A DNA stretch of 64,000 nucleotides from assembly GCF_965279545.1 (NCBI RefSeq), contig NZ_OZ257250.1, positions 1,860,001 to 1,924,000 of the forward strand, read 5' to 3'. Position 1 is the stretch's first letter, and each line of letters begins with the position of its first letter. A program made the position numbers and the translations under genes. The DNA comes from Methylibium sp965279545 (GTDB lineage Bacteria; Pseudomonadota; Gammaproteobacteria; Burkholderiales; Burkholderiaceae_C). The notes under the pieces were generated by a model. The model saw only the letters and a list, made by a program, of their open reading frames with translations. It made no database searches and was not told the DNA's origin. Shown in pieces: positions 1-8,523 of this stretch.

Positions 1-623
1 AGCCAGGTGCCGCGATCGGCCAGCACGTAGGCAGCGCTGGAGGCCGCAATGTTCAGCGCCGGGCCCATGCCACAGCCGCACTCCTGGTAGCCGGCATAGG
101 CCGCCTTCGGTGCCTCCACGCCCACCGCCTTCCAATAGCGAAGCTCGGCTGCGTGAGTGCCGCTCTTGTCGCCCCGCGACACGAACGACAACCTGCTCTT
201 CGCTAGTTTGCCCAGTGCCGCGACGATGTCGCTGCCCTTCACGCCGGCCGGATCGTCCTTGGGGCCGATCAGCACGAAGTCGTTGTACATGACCGGCTGG
301 CGCTTGAGGCCATAGCCTTCGGCCACGAACTTCTCCTCGGCCGCCTGGTCGTGCACGAACAGCACATCGGCATCGCCGCGGCGCCCCATGTCCAGCGCCT
401 GGCCGGTACCGAGCGCCACCACCTTCACGTCGATGCCGCTGGCCTTGCTGAACGCCGGCAGCAGGTGCGCGAACAGGCCCGATTGCTCGGTCGAGGTGGT
501 CGAAGCCATCACGATGTTCTTGTCCTGCGCCCAGGCCCCGCCCGACAGGCACGAGACCACCGCCAGCCCCCCCATGAGGCGCCACAGCGCCCGTGCGGCA
601 TCACGCTTGGATTGATTCACCAC
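1..623 (-). CDS. tupA: Tungstate-type ABC transporter periplasmic binding protein (partial)
   Basis: The gene is cut by the left window edge; about 207 residues are visible. Two adjacent GTG codons start it. The first lies 7 nt after GGAG, and the second makes a 4-bp GTGA overlap with the stop of the ATPase gene. A signal peptide (hydrophobic LMGGLAVVSCLSGGAWA) precedes the mature start QDKNIVMASTTSTEQSGL. The STTSTEQSGL stretch matches the TTTS oxyanion-binding signature of TupA-type tungstate binding proteins, and DMGRRGDADVLFVHD and SRGDKSGTH are typical of the same family. It would deliver tungstate (or molybdate) to the permease and ATPase encoded upstream in the same operon. Tungstate versus molybdate cannot be decided from sequence alone. 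Confidence 0.85.
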   Translation of the reverse strand, partial: MVNQSKRDAARALWRLMGGLAVVSCLSGGAWAQDKNIVMASTTSTEQSGLFAHLLPAFSKASGIDVKVVALGTGQALDMGRRGDADVLFVHDQAAEEKFVAEGYGLKRQPVMYNDFVLIGPKDDPAGVKGSDIVAALGKLAKSRLSFVSRGDKSGTHAAELRYWKAVGVEAPKAAYAGYQECGCGMGPALNIAASSAAYVLADRGTW

Positions 624-1330
624 GGCAACTCTCCTTTGAGGAACAACTGGGCCTCCGGGGGCAGCACCGCCCCGTCGAAAAACTGCGCGGCCGGCACATC
701 GGCCAGCACGCGCCCATGCTCGAGATACACCACGCGCTGCGCGAGGCGCTTGACCTGACCGAGGTTGTGCGATGCCATCAGCAGCGTCAGGCCTTGGGTT
801 TCGAAGTCGGTGAGCAGTGCCTCCACCTCGCGCTTGGCGCTCGGGTCCAGGCTGGCGGTCGGCTCGTCGAGCAGCAGCACGTCGGGCTGCAGGGCCCAGG
901 CGCGGGCGAGGGCGAGCCGCTGCTGCTGCCCCCCCGACAGCGCTCGCGCCGGGCGCTGTGCCTCCGCGGACAGGCCGACGCGCTCCAGGGCTTCGGCACA
1001 GCGCGCGTGCACCGCCGCGCCGCGCACCCCCGCGAGCCACAGGCCGAGCCTCACATTGCCCTGTGCCGACAGGCGCAGCAGGAAGGGGCGCTGGAACAGC
1101 ATCGCGAGGCGCAGCGGACGACCCTGCACCGCCGCCGCCTGCCGGCGCACGCCGCTCGTCGGCGGCAGCAGACCGTGCAGCACGCGCAGCAAGCTGCTCT
1201 TGCCCGAACCGTTGGCCCCGACGAAGGCCACGCGCTCACCAGGCACGATGCGCAGGTTCACGGCCCGCAGCGCCTCGTGTGCGCCGTAGTGCAGGCCCAC
1301 GGCGTCCAAGGTGATCAGTGGCTCAGCCAT
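617..1330 (-). CDS. tupC: ABC transporter ATP-binding protein, tungstate/molybdate type
   Basis: This 237-residue protein is the energising subunit of the oxyanion importer. It shows Walker A GANGSGKSS, the signature LSGGQQQRLALARA, Walker B VLLLDEP and the switch-histidine segment MASHN. It lacks the C-terminal regulatory (TOBE) domain of ModC, as expected for the shorter TupC type. It starts 8 bp inside the end of the permease gene and ends inside the start of the binding-protein gene, so permease, ATPase and binding protein appear translationally coupled in that order. Confidence 0.85.
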   Translation of the reverse strand: MAEPLITLDAVGLHYGAHEALRAVNLRIVPGERVAFVGANGSGKSSLLRVLHGLLPPTSGVRRQAAAVQGRPLRLAMLFQRPFLLRLSAQGNVRLGLWLAGVRGAAVHARCAEALERVGLSAEAQRPARALSGGQQQRLALARAWALQPDVLLLDEPTASLDPSAKREVEALLTDFETQGLTLLMASHNLGQVKRLAQRVVYLEHGRVLADVPAAQFFDGAVLPPEAQLFLKGELPW

Positions 1331-2081
1331 GCTGGGCTTTCGCTGCGGGCAGGACTTCCGGCGTGCCGCCGCGCGCGTGGCCCTGCGCGCGGGCGCCCCA
1401 GGCGCGCACCACGGCGATCAGCACATTGAGGATCAGCACCACGCCGAGCAACACCATGCCGAGTGCCAGCGCCAGCGGCAGGTCACCCTTGCTGGTTTCC
1501 AGCGCAATGGCGGTGGTCATCACCCGGGTGTGGCCGTCGATGTTGCCGCCGACGATCATCACTGCCCCCACCTCCGAGATCGCACGGCCAAAGGCCGCCA
1601 GCATCACCGTCAGCAGCGCCAGGCGCTCATCCCAGAGCAGCAACGCGCCACCCACCCAGCGGCCTGCACCGAGCGAGCGCAACTGCTCGCCATGCTGCTT
1701 CCAGCTGTCGGCGATCGCCTCGCGGGTCAGCGCCGCCACCACCGGCACCACCAGCACCGTCTGCGCGATCACCATCGCCACCGGCGTGAACAGCAGCCCC
1801 CAGCTGCCCAGCGGCCCGGAGCGCGACAGCAGCAGGTAGACCACCAGGCCCACCACCACCGAGGGCAGCGCCAGCAAGGTGTTGAGCACCACCAGCGTGG
1901 CGCGCCGCCCCGGGAAGCGCAGCACCGCCAGGGCCGCACCACCGACCAGACCGAAGCCGGCGGCCAGCAGACAGGCCGTGCCGCTGACCCCCAGCGACAG
2001 GCTCACCACGCGCAGCAATTGCGCATCGGCGTGCACGATCAGACCCAAGGCCGTGCACACACTCTCTACAAAGGCATCCAT
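1323..2081 (-). CDS. tupB: ABC transporter permease, tungstate type
   Basis: A 252-residue integral membrane protein with several hydrophobic segments and the cytoplasmic coupling motif region EAIADSWKQHGEQLRSLGA, followed by GRAISEVGAVMIVGGNI, typical of TupB/ModB-like permeases. It is first in the leftward tup operon. The 95 bp between its start and the divergent regulator gene should hold the operon promoter and probably the regulator's binding site. Assignment to tungstate rather than molybdate rests on the neighbouring binding protein. Confidence 0.82.
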   Translation of the reverse strand: MDAFVESVCTALGLIVHADAQLLRVVSLSLGVSGTACLLAAGFGLVGGAALAVLRFPGRRATLVVLNTLLALPSVVVGLVVYLLLSRSGPLGSWGLLFTPVAMVIAQTVLVVPVVAALTREAIADSWKQHGEQLRSLGAGRWVGGALLLWDERLALLTVMLAAFGRAISEVGAVMIVGGNIDGHTRVMTTAIALETSKGDLPLALALGMVLLGVVLILNVLIAVVRAWGARAQGHARGGTPEVLPAAKAQHG

Positions 2082-2176
2082 TCCCCGACTTCTGTTCCAG
2101 ATGGCGCACGCCCTTGCGGCACACTGCTTGCCGCCGATGCTAGGGACCGCCCCGAGCCGACGCGATATGAACGAGC

Positions 2177-3301
2177 ATGCATAGCGAATCCGACAACGCC
2201 CCCACGCCCCAGCGCCCCGCGCAGCGGGTCCAGCTCACCTATGCCCTCGGCAGCAACGGCGCCGCCGGGCCGGTCCACCACCCGCTGTTCGCGCTGCTCG
2301 ACGCATTGCACGGCGGCGGATCGATCTCGGCGGCCGCCTCCGCGCTGGGTTTCTCCTACCGCCATGTGTGGGGCGAACTGCGGCGCTGGGAAGCCGAACT
2401 GGGACGCTCGCTGATCGTCTGGAACAAGGGCCAGCGTGCCGCGCTGACACCGTTCGGCGCCAAGCTGTTGTGGGCCGAGCGGCGCGCCCAGGCGCGGCTC
2501 GCGCCGCAGATCGAGTCGCTGCGCATGGAGCTGGAGCGCGCCTTCGCCGACGCTTTCGACGACCGGGTCGATGTGCTCAGCATCTGCGCCAGCCACGACC
2601 AGGCCCTGCCGCTGCTGCGCGAGCTGGCACTGGCCGAGCAGCTGTACCTCGATCTCGAGTTTGCCGGCAGCCTGGATGCGCTGCGCACGCTCGACTCCGG
2701 CGGATGCCTGCTCGCCGGCTTCCACGTGCTGGACGGCGTCGCGCGCAGCTCGGTCAGCGCCCGCACCTACCGGGCGCGCCTGAAGCCGGGCCATCACAAG
2801 CTGATCGGGTTTGCACAGCGCATCCAGGGCGTGATGACCGCGCCGGGCAACCCGCTGCAGATCCGCTCGCTGCACGACCTGACGCGCCCCGGCCTGCGCT
2901 GGGTCGGGCGGCCCGAAGGCACCGGCACACGAGTACTGCTGGAGGAACTGACCGAGCAGGCCGGCTTGCGCATGCCGGAGGCCTTCGCGTTGATCGAGCC
3001 CTCGCACGGCGCCGCCGCGCAGGCGGTGGCCAGCGGCGCGGCCGATGCCGCCTTCGGGCTGGAGGCTGCGGCACGCGCCGCCGGCCTCGGCTTCGTGCCG
3101 CTGGCGCGCGAACGCTATTTCCTCGTCACGCTGAAGACCACGCTGGAACAGCCCGCCATGCAGCGCCTGGTGACGCTGCTCGGCTCGACGGCCTGGGCGC
3201 GCACGCTCGCCAGCCTGCCCGGCTACCGGGCGACGGAGCCCGGCGCCGTGCTGGCACTGACCAAGGTGCTGCCGTGGTGGACCTACCGCAGCGCGCGCTG
3301 A
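2177..3301 (+). CDS. ModE/LysR-like regulator with C-terminal binding-protein domain
   Basis: 374 residues. Residues about 30-100 form a ModE/LysR-type winged helix (ISAAASALGFSYRHVWGELRRWEAELGRSLI). Residues about 120-370 resemble a periplasmic-binding-protein fold, including RPGLRWVGRPEGTGTRVLLEEL. That layout occurs in one-component regulators of molybdate and tungstate metabolism. Divergent orientation from the tup operon suggests it controls tup uptake in response to oxyanion or cofactor status; this is inference from position. The start has no strong ribosome-binding site. Confidence 0.75.
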   Translation: MHSESDNAPTPQRPAQRVQLTYALGSNGAAGPVHHPLFALLDALHGGGSISAAASALGFSYRHVWGELRRWEAELGRSLIVWNKGQRAALTPFGAKLLWAERRAQARLAPQIESLRMELERAFADAFDDRVDVLSICASHDQALPLLRELALAEQLYLDLEFAGSLDALRTLDSGGCLLAGFHVLDGVARSSVSARTYRARLKPGHHKLIGFAQRIQGVMTAPGNPLQIRSLHDLTRPGLRWVGRPEGTGTRVLLEELTEQAGLRMPEAFALIEPSHGAAAQAVASGAADAAFGLEAAARAAGLGFVPLARERYFLVTLKTTLEQPAMQRLVTLLGSTAWARTLASLPGYRATEPGAVLALTKVLPWWTYRSAR

Positions 3302-3347
3302 GCGCGACGCCCGCCGAGACCGAATCACAGGACCGAAGGAGACGACG

Positions 3348-4112
3348 ATGAAGTGGCTGCAATTCCGGCAAGGCGACGGCCGCGGCTTCGGCGTGCTCGA
3401 TGGCGACATGGTGCAGGTGCACCGGGGCAACATGTTCGAAGCGCCGCAAGCCACCGGCGAGCGCCTGCCGCTGGCCGACATCGCCTGGCTCACGCCCTGC
3501 CAGCCGGGCAAGATGATCGGCCTGTGGAACAACTTCAACGCGCTGGCCGAGAAGAACGGCTGGACCCGACCGGCCGAGCCGCTGTACTTCCTGAAGGCCG
3601 CCAGCAGCTTCGCTGCGCATGGCCAGACCATCGTGCCGCCGGCCGGCGACGTGGGCCGCATCGCCTACGAGGGCGAGCTGGCGATCGTCATCGGCAGGAC
3701 CGCGCGTGCGGTGTCGGCGGCCGAGGCGCCGGCACACATCTTCGGCTACACCTGTGCCAACGACGTGACGGCGATGGAGCTGATCGGCCGCGACCCGTCG
3801 TTCGCACAGTGGGCTCGCGCCAAGAGCTTCGACGGCTTCGGCGTGTTCGGTCCGGTGATCGAAACCGACTTCGACTTCGCGCAGGCCACGCTGCGCACCC
3901 GGGTCGCCGGCCGCGAGCGGCAGAACTTTCCGCTGTCCGACATGCGCTTCACGCCGGCCGAACTGGTCTCGAAGCTCTCGCACGACATGACGCTGGAGCC
4001 AGGCGACGTGATCCTGTGCGGCACCTCGCTCGGCGTGATGCCGATGAAGCCCGGCAGCCTGGTCGAGGTCGAGATCGACGGCATCGGCGTGCTGGCGAAC
4101 CCCTACGGCTGA
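3348..4112 (+). CDS. Fumarylacetoacetate hydrolase family protein
   Basis: 254 residues, preceded by AGGAG at good spacing. The C-terminal two thirds match the FAH fold: the acidic metal-binding segment YEGELAIVIGRTAR, DVTAMELIGRD, KSFDGFGVFGP and ILCGTSLGV. Family members hydrolyse or decarboxylate acylpyruvates, oxaloacetate or ring-cleavage diketo acids in the cytoplasm. The gene follows the regulator by 46 bp on the same strand and is about 1.2 kb from a leftward carboxylate-uptake operon, so it could act on a related acid. The exact substrate is not readable from sequence. Confidence 0.82.
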   Translation: MKWLQFRQGDGRGFGVLDGDMVQVHRGNMFEAPQATGERLPLADIAWLTPCQPGKMIGLWNNFNALAEKNGWTRPAEPLYFLKAASSFAAHGQTIVPPAGDVGRIAYEGELAIVIGRTARAVSAAEAPAHIFGYTCANDVTAMELIGRDPSFAQWARAKSFDGFGVFGPVIETDFDFAQATLRTRVAGRERQNFPLSDMRFTPAELVSKLSHDMTLEPGDVILCGTSLGVMPMKPGSLVEVEIDGIGVLANPYG

Positions 4113-4160
4113 CCCGACGGTTGCCAGCCCGCGCCGCCGGCATCGGGCGCAGCGCCCCGT

Positions 4161-4724
4161 TCAAGCCGAGCAGTAGGCCGCGCGCCGGGAGGTGTCGAGG
4201 AAGGCGCTGAACCGGGTGTCCACCGACCAGCCGACCTGTGTTCGCACGAGCCTGGCCAGCGGCAGCGGGTGGTCCTGGCCGCAACAGAGCCAGCGCCCCC
4301 TGCGCCGCCGGTGCCCGCGTGCCGGATCGTCCGCGCTCCACTCGAGCGCACCGCCTTCGACGATGTCCGCGCTGGCCGTGCCGTCGGTGCCGACGTCCGT
4401 GGTCGGTGAGGTGCCGGCAGCGGTCTCGCGGTACCGAAGCAGCAGCCAGACGCCGGCGCTGCCGACCGGCAGGGCGAACGAGCTCGCATCGGGCAAGACC
4501 ACTTCCCGACCCAGGCAGTCGAGCGCGAAACCGGGGCTGATGGTCACCGCAGCGCCCGACGCGTCTGCCGTCACCTCGAGGCCACAGACGATGCCGCTGC
4601 CGTGCAGGCAGCGGTTGATCAGGCGTCGCTTGCCCAGGTGGTAGTTCTGCTCCGCACGAAAATCCGCGGCCGAGAGCAGCCGGCCATCGAAGTAGTTGAG
4701 ACGGACAGGCGCTTGCATTGGCAT
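4161..4724 (-). CDS. Orphan protein resembling contractile injection-system accessory proteins
   Basis: 187 residues when started at the ATG preceded by GGGGAG six bases upstream; a frame extending to 4838 has no such signal. The N-terminus (MPMQAPVRLNYFDGRLLSA, then ADFRAEQNYHLGKRRLINR, then LHGSGIVCGLEV) resembles a family I recall from loci encoding phage-tail-like contractile injection systems. No sheath, tube or baseplate gene is present here, so it stands alone. The C-terminus carries several Cys and Arg residues and may be shortened. Function is unknown and the family link rests on recall of the N-terminal pattern only. Confidence 0.5.
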   Translation of the reverse strand: MPMQAPVRLNYFDGRLLSAADFRAEQNYHLGKRRLINRCLHGSGIVCGLEVTADASGAAVTISPGFALDCLGREVVLPDASSFALPVGSAGVWLLLRYRETAAGTSPTTDVGTDGTASADIVEGGALEWSADDPARGHRRRRGRWLCCGQDHPLPLARLVRTQVGWSVDTRFSAFLDTSRRAAYCSA

Positions 4725-4967
4725 CGACGACTCCCCGGCGCGCTTGCGCCTCGTTGTCGCGATGATGCGCCAAGCCAGCGGGCCTGCGACGCAGCGCCTC
4801 CCCCAAGAGTTGCAGGCGCGTCGCCGGTGTCGGCTCATACGGCACTGAATTCAAACGCAGCAGATTGAAGCTTGGGCCGGGGCTGGTTGCGGTGTTCAGT
4901 GTCTTTGTCAGGAACGCTGCCTGTCCAATATGAGTGGGTGCGCTGAGCCGGGTCGCTGTGTTGCGTT

Positions 4968-5013
4968 CATGTCCCCCGGTCCGGGCTACCGCCCGGCCCT
5001 CCTCCTTTACTTC
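4968..5013 (+). repeat. Dispersed repeat, copy A of an inverted pair
   Basis: It begins CATGTCCCCCGG and ends CCCTCCTCCTTTACTTC. A diverged inverted copy lies about 110 bp away. The middle contains short GC-rich inverted arms (CCGGGC/GCCCGG), as in REP-like elements. Confidence 0.6.
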
Positions 5014-5127
5014 ACTCCACACAGCGACCCGTCCCAGTGCTGCCACCACCGCGGCCTGCCGGGGTTCGACTGCCGTGGCAGGCGGCGATGCTGAGTGCTG
5101 GCGAGGGCGTCGGGTGAGCGGCGCAGC

Positions 5128-5175
5128 GAAGTAGAGGAGGAGGGGTCGGCCCCCAGGCCGGCACCGGGGGACATG
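5128..5175 (-). repeat. Dispersed repeat, copy B of an inverted pair
   Basis: Read on the minus strand it begins CATGTCCCCCGG and ends CCCTCCTCCTCTACTTC, matching copy A at both ends with a diverged centre. Confidence 0.6.
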
Positions 5176-5331
5176 AGCGGAGCCGCTCGCCCGGCGGCCT
5201 CGTCAGCAACGCGCGGTACCTGCAGGCGGCCGGCCGGCGGACGCTTCGAACCCCAGCACCCCACGCACACGAACGGCTGCAACGAGCCGAACGACGCCGA
5301 CTGACTTGATAGGTTCGAATGCGAGCTGGTG

Positions 5332-6342
5332 TCAGGCCAGCGGCTGCACCTGCAGCCGACCGTGCGCATCGCCCAGCGTCTTGCCGAGCAGGCGGGTGGC
5401 AGCGTAGATCGCATCGATCGTCGGCGTGGGCGTTTCGGTGATGCGACCCAATTCGACCACGCTGCCGACCAGCGCCTCGAGCTCTAGCGCGCGGCCATGC
5501 TCGACGTCCTGCAGCATCGAGGTCTTGTGCGCCCCGACCGCTTCGGCACCGGCGATGCGCTGGTCGAGCGAGATCTTGAACTCGACGCCGAGCTTCTCGC
5601 CGACCGCCTGCGCCTCACGCATCATGCGGGCCGCGAGTTCGCGCGACAGCGGAAAGCGGCAGATGTCTTCGAGCGTCGCATGCGTCAGCGCGCTGATCGG
5701 ATTGAAGCTCAGGTTGCCCCACAGCTTGACCCAGATCTCGCCGCGGATGTCCTTGGCCACGGGGCTCTTGAAACCCGCGCGGATCATCGCCTTGGAGAGC
5801 GCCTCGATGCGCGGGCTGCGCGAGCCGTCGGGTTCGCCGAGCGTGAAGCGGTTGCCCTCGATGACCTTCACGACGCCCGGCGCCACCAGCTCGGCGGCCG
5901 GGTAGACCACGCTGCCGATCACGCGCTCGGGTTCGATGTGCCGGGCCAGCAGGCCGTCGGGGTCGACGCTCTGCAGCGTGCGGCCCTCGAAGGGGCCGGC
6001 CAGCTTGTGGAAGTACCACCACGGCACGCCGTTGATCATGGTCACGACCAGGGTCTCGGGGCCGAACAGCGCGCGCAACTCGGGCAGTAGGTCGCGCACC
6101 TGGTGTGCCTTGACGGTCAACAGCACCGCGTCCTGCGGGCCCGCCTCGGCCATCTGCTGCACCGCCTTGGCGGTGGGGGCATGCTGCTCGCTGCCGTCCT
6201 CGAGGATCAGGCGGAAGCCGTTCGCATTGATCGCGGCGAGGTTCTTGTTGCGCGCGATGAAAGTGACTTCTTCGCCGGCGATCGCGAGCCTGGCCCCCAG
6301 GTAGCCACCGATCGCACCGGCGCCCACGACCGCGATCTTCAT
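5332..6342 (-). CDS. 2-dehydropantoate 2-reductase family protein
   Basis: 336 residues. The N-terminus MKIAVVGAGAIGGYLGARLA is the NADPH-binding motif of the ApbA/PanE ketopantoate-reductase family, and the C-terminal helical domain includes KLWGNLSFNPISALTHAT. GGAGG lies seven bases before the start, which overlaps the tctA stop by 4 bp, so it is coupled to the transporter genes. The true PanE reaction reduces 2-oxopantoate for coenzyme A synthesis. Because it is coupled to a carboxylate transporter, it may instead reduce a related 2-oxo acid; that part is inference. Confidence 0.85.
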   Translation of the reverse strand: MKIAVVGAGAIGGYLGARLAIAGEEVTFIARNKNLAAINANGFRLILEDGSEQHAPTAKAVQQMAEAGPQDAVLLTVKAHQVRDLLPELRALFGPETLVVTMINGVPWWYFHKLAGPFEGRTLQSVDPDGLLARHIEPERVIGSVVYPAAELVAPGVVKVIEGNRFTLGEPDGSRSPRIEALSKAMIRAGFKSPVAKDIRGEIWVKLWGNLSFNPISALTHATLEDICRFPLSRELAARMMREAQAVGEKLGVEFKISLDQRIAGAEAVGAHKTSMLQDVEHGRALELEALVGSVVELGRITETPTPTIDAIYAATRLLGKTLGDAHGRLQVQPLA

Positions 6343-7853
6343 CGTGCACCTCCGGTGGTTTCACGGGTCTTGAAATGCTCCTTCGCGAAACCCCACAGCG
6401 GCCACAGCAGCATCGCGATCGCCAGCCCGGCAATGCTGCCGACCAGCGGGTTGGACCAGAAGATGCCCAGGCTGCCCTGCGACAGCAGCATCGCCTGCCG
6501 GAAACTGGCCTCCGCCATGTCGCCCAGCACCAGCGCGAGCACCATCGGCGCCAGCGGGTACCTGAGCTTCTTGAACAGGTAGCCGACCACGCCGAACACC
6601 AGCATCAGCCACACGTCGAACATCGAGCTGTGCACCGTGTAGGCGCCGATCGCGCAGATCACGATGATCACGGGTGCGATCACCGAGAACGGGATGCGCA
6701 GGATCGAAGCCCAGAACGGCACCGTGGTCAGCACCACCACCAGGCCGACGATGTTGCCGAGGTACATCGACGCGATCAGCCCCCAGACGAAGTCCTTCTG
6801 CTCGATGAAGAGCATCGGGCCCGGCTGCAGGCCCCAGATCAGCAGGCCGCCCAGCAGCACCGCCGCGGTCGGCGAGCCGGGGATGCCGAGCGTGAGCATC
6901 GGCAGCAGCGCCGAGGTGCCCGCGGCGTGGGCAGCGGTCTCGGGCGCGATCACGCCCTCGATCTGCCCCTTGCCGAAGCTCTGCGGATCCTTCGAGGCGC
7001 GCCGCGCGATGCCGTAGCTCATGAACGAAGCCGGCGTCGCACCGCCCGGCGTGATGCCCATCCAGCAGCCGACCGCGGTCGATCGCAAGAAGGTGGCCCA
7101 GTAGCGCGGCAGCCCGGCCCAGGTCTGCAGCACGACCTTCGGGTTGATCCTGGCGGTCTTGCCCTTGAAGGCGAGCCCCTCCTCCATCGTCAGCAGGATC
7201 TCGCCGATGCCGAACAGCCCGATCACCGCGATCAGGAAGTCGAAGCCCTTGAGCAGGTCGGTGACGCCGAAGGTCATGCGCAGCTGGCCGGTCACGCTGT
7301 CCAGGCCGACGGCGGCGAGTGCGAAGCCGAGCATCATCGAAGCGATCACCTTGGCCGGCGGCTCCTTGCTCATGCCGACGAAGCTGCAGAAGGTCAGCAA
7401 CTGCACCGCGAAGAATTCCGCCGGACCGAACTTCAGCGCGAACTTCGCGAGCAGCGGCGCGAGGAAGGTGATCAGCGCGACCGCGAACAGCGCCCCGACG
7501 AAGGAGGACGTGAACGCCGCGGTGAGCGCCTGTGCGGCGCGACCCTGCTGGGCCATCGGATAGCCGTCGAAGGTGGTGGCCACCGACCAGGGCTCACCCG
7601 GAATGTTGAACAGGATCGACGTGATCGCGCCGCCGAACAGCGCCCCCCAGTAGATGCAGCTCAGCATGATGATCGCCGAGGTGGGGTTCATGCTGAAGGT
7701 GAGCGGCAGCAGGATCGCGATGCCGTTGGCGCCACCCAGGCCGGGCAGCACCCCGATCAGCACGCCGAGCGTGATGCCGATCAGCATGAAGCCCATGTTC
7801 TGCAGCGTGAGCGCCACGCCGAAGCCATGCATCAGGTTGCCGATTTCTTCCAT
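6339..7853 (-). CDS. tctA: Tripartite tricarboxylate transporter, large permease subunit TctA
   Basis: 504 residues with about eleven hydrophobic segments. Family landmarks are the glycine-rich GVLIGVLPGLGGANGIAILLP near the N-terminus and GITPGGATPASFMSYGIA in the middle. TctA forms the proton/sodium-coupled channel of the TTT system in the inner membrane. It follows tctB by 33 bp and overlaps the reductase gene, in the operon order ligase-tctC-tctB-tctA-reductase. Confidence 0.93.
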   Translation of the reverse strand: MEEIGNLMHGFGVALTLQNMGFMLIGITLGVLIGVLPGLGGANGIAILLPLTFSMNPTSAIIMLSCIYWGALFGGAITSILFNIPGEPWSVATTFDGYPMAQQGRAAQALTAAFTSSFVGALFAVALITFLAPLLAKFALKFGPAEFFAVQLLTFCSFVGMSKEPPAKVIASMMLGFALAAVGLDSVTGQLRMTFGVTDLLKGFDFLIAVIGLFGIGEILLTMEEGLAFKGKTARINPKVVLQTWAGLPRYWATFLRSTAVGCWMGITPGGATPASFMSYGIARRASKDPQSFGKGQIEGVIAPETAAHAAGTSALLPMLTLGIPGSPTAAVLLGGLLIWGLQPGPMLFIEQKDFVWGLIASMYLGNIVGLVVVLTTVPFWASILRIPFSVIAPVIIVICAIGAYTVHSSMFDVWLMLVFGVVGYLFKKLRYPLAPMVLALVLGDMAEASFRQAMLLSQGSLGIFWSNPLVGSIAGLAIAMLLWPLWGFAKEHFKTRETTGGAR

Positions 7854-7886
7854 GATCTTCTCGTGGGGGTGGGTGCGCGATGCGGC

Positions 7887-8390
7887 TCAGAAGCCGAGCA
7901 GGTGTTCGACCGGCCCCTTGGGCAGGGGCACGAGGAACCAGCGCTCGAACACGAGGAAGAACACCAGCGGCACGCCGACCGAGACGGCCACGGTCGCGAC
8001 CCAGCCGTAGCGGCCATGGCGCCGCATGAAGTAGCCGATCAGCAGCGCCGAGGCACCGTAGATGCCGAGCAGTGCGATCAAGCCGACGTAGACCAGCATC
8101 GGCACGAACACCGAGATCACCAGCACCAGCTGCGAGCGTTCGGCGAACTCCGGGTCGGCGCGCCGCCAGCGCAGCAACTGGCCGACCAGGACGGTGCCGC
8201 TCGACACCAGCAGCAACAGGCCGATGTAGAAGGGAAAGTAGCCGGAGCGCGGGCCGTCGTCGGCCCAGCCGATGCCCACCCGCAGGCTGTCGGCGATGAC
8301 CAGCACGGCCAGCGCCATCAGCAGCAATGCGACGATCAGTTCGGGCCAGCGCGTGCCCACGGTCTCGCCGGAGGCGTCGGAATCACTCAT
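7887..8390 (-). CDS. tctB: Tripartite tricarboxylate transporter, small permease subunit TctB
   Basis: 167 residues with four hydrophobic segments (RWPELIVALLLMALAVLVI, YFPFYIGLLLLVSSGTVLV, VLVISVFVPMLVYVGLIALL and a C-terminal pair), the TctB layout. I start it at the ATG reading MSDSDASGET, six bases after AAAGGTG. A longer frame to 8513 runs back into repeat-like sequence and lacks a ribosome-binding site. It lies between tctC and tctA and would pair with TctA. Confidence 0.88.
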   Translation of the reverse strand: MSDSDASGETVGTRWPELIVALLLMALAVLVIADSLRVGIGWADDGPRSGYFPFYIGLLLLVSSGTVLVGQLLRWRRADPEFAERSQLVLVISVFVPMLVYVGLIALLGIYGASALLIGYFMRRHGRYGWVATVAVSVGVPLVFFLVFERWFLVPLPKGPVEHLLGF

Positions 8391-8436
8391 CGAATTCACC
8401 TTTCTCGCGCCGAACGCGAGGATGGACATCACAGGA

Positions 8437-8520
8437 GTTCGCCGAGCCGCCGCCGCGGATCCGGCTCCACCGGTCCGCCAGCGGCGCCCCTCGGGGGAGC
8501 GGCGCAGCCGCAACGGGGGG
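8437..8520. repeat. GC-rich dispersed repeat between tctC and tctB
   Basis: A GC-rich segment with overlapping inverted arms (GGCGCCCCTCGGGGGAGC, GCGGCGCAGCCGC). Sequences of this look are common between genes in Burkholderiales. It fills the tctC-tctB gap and may limit readthrough, raising TctC relative to TctB and TctA. Confidence 0.45.
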
Positions 8521-8523
8521 GCG

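Larger units (their letters stand above)
4725..5331. other. Gene-free stretch with repeats
   Basis: About 600 bp with no convincing coding frame. It separates two leftward genes. It holds an inverted pair of related sequences (listed separately) and looks like an accumulation of dispersed intergenic repeats. Confidence 0.6.

Noticed and set aside
5060..5093. tRNA T-arm-like word GGGGTTCGAC with flanking CCTGCC/GGCAGG
   Set aside because: No acceptor, D or anticodon arms can be built around it.
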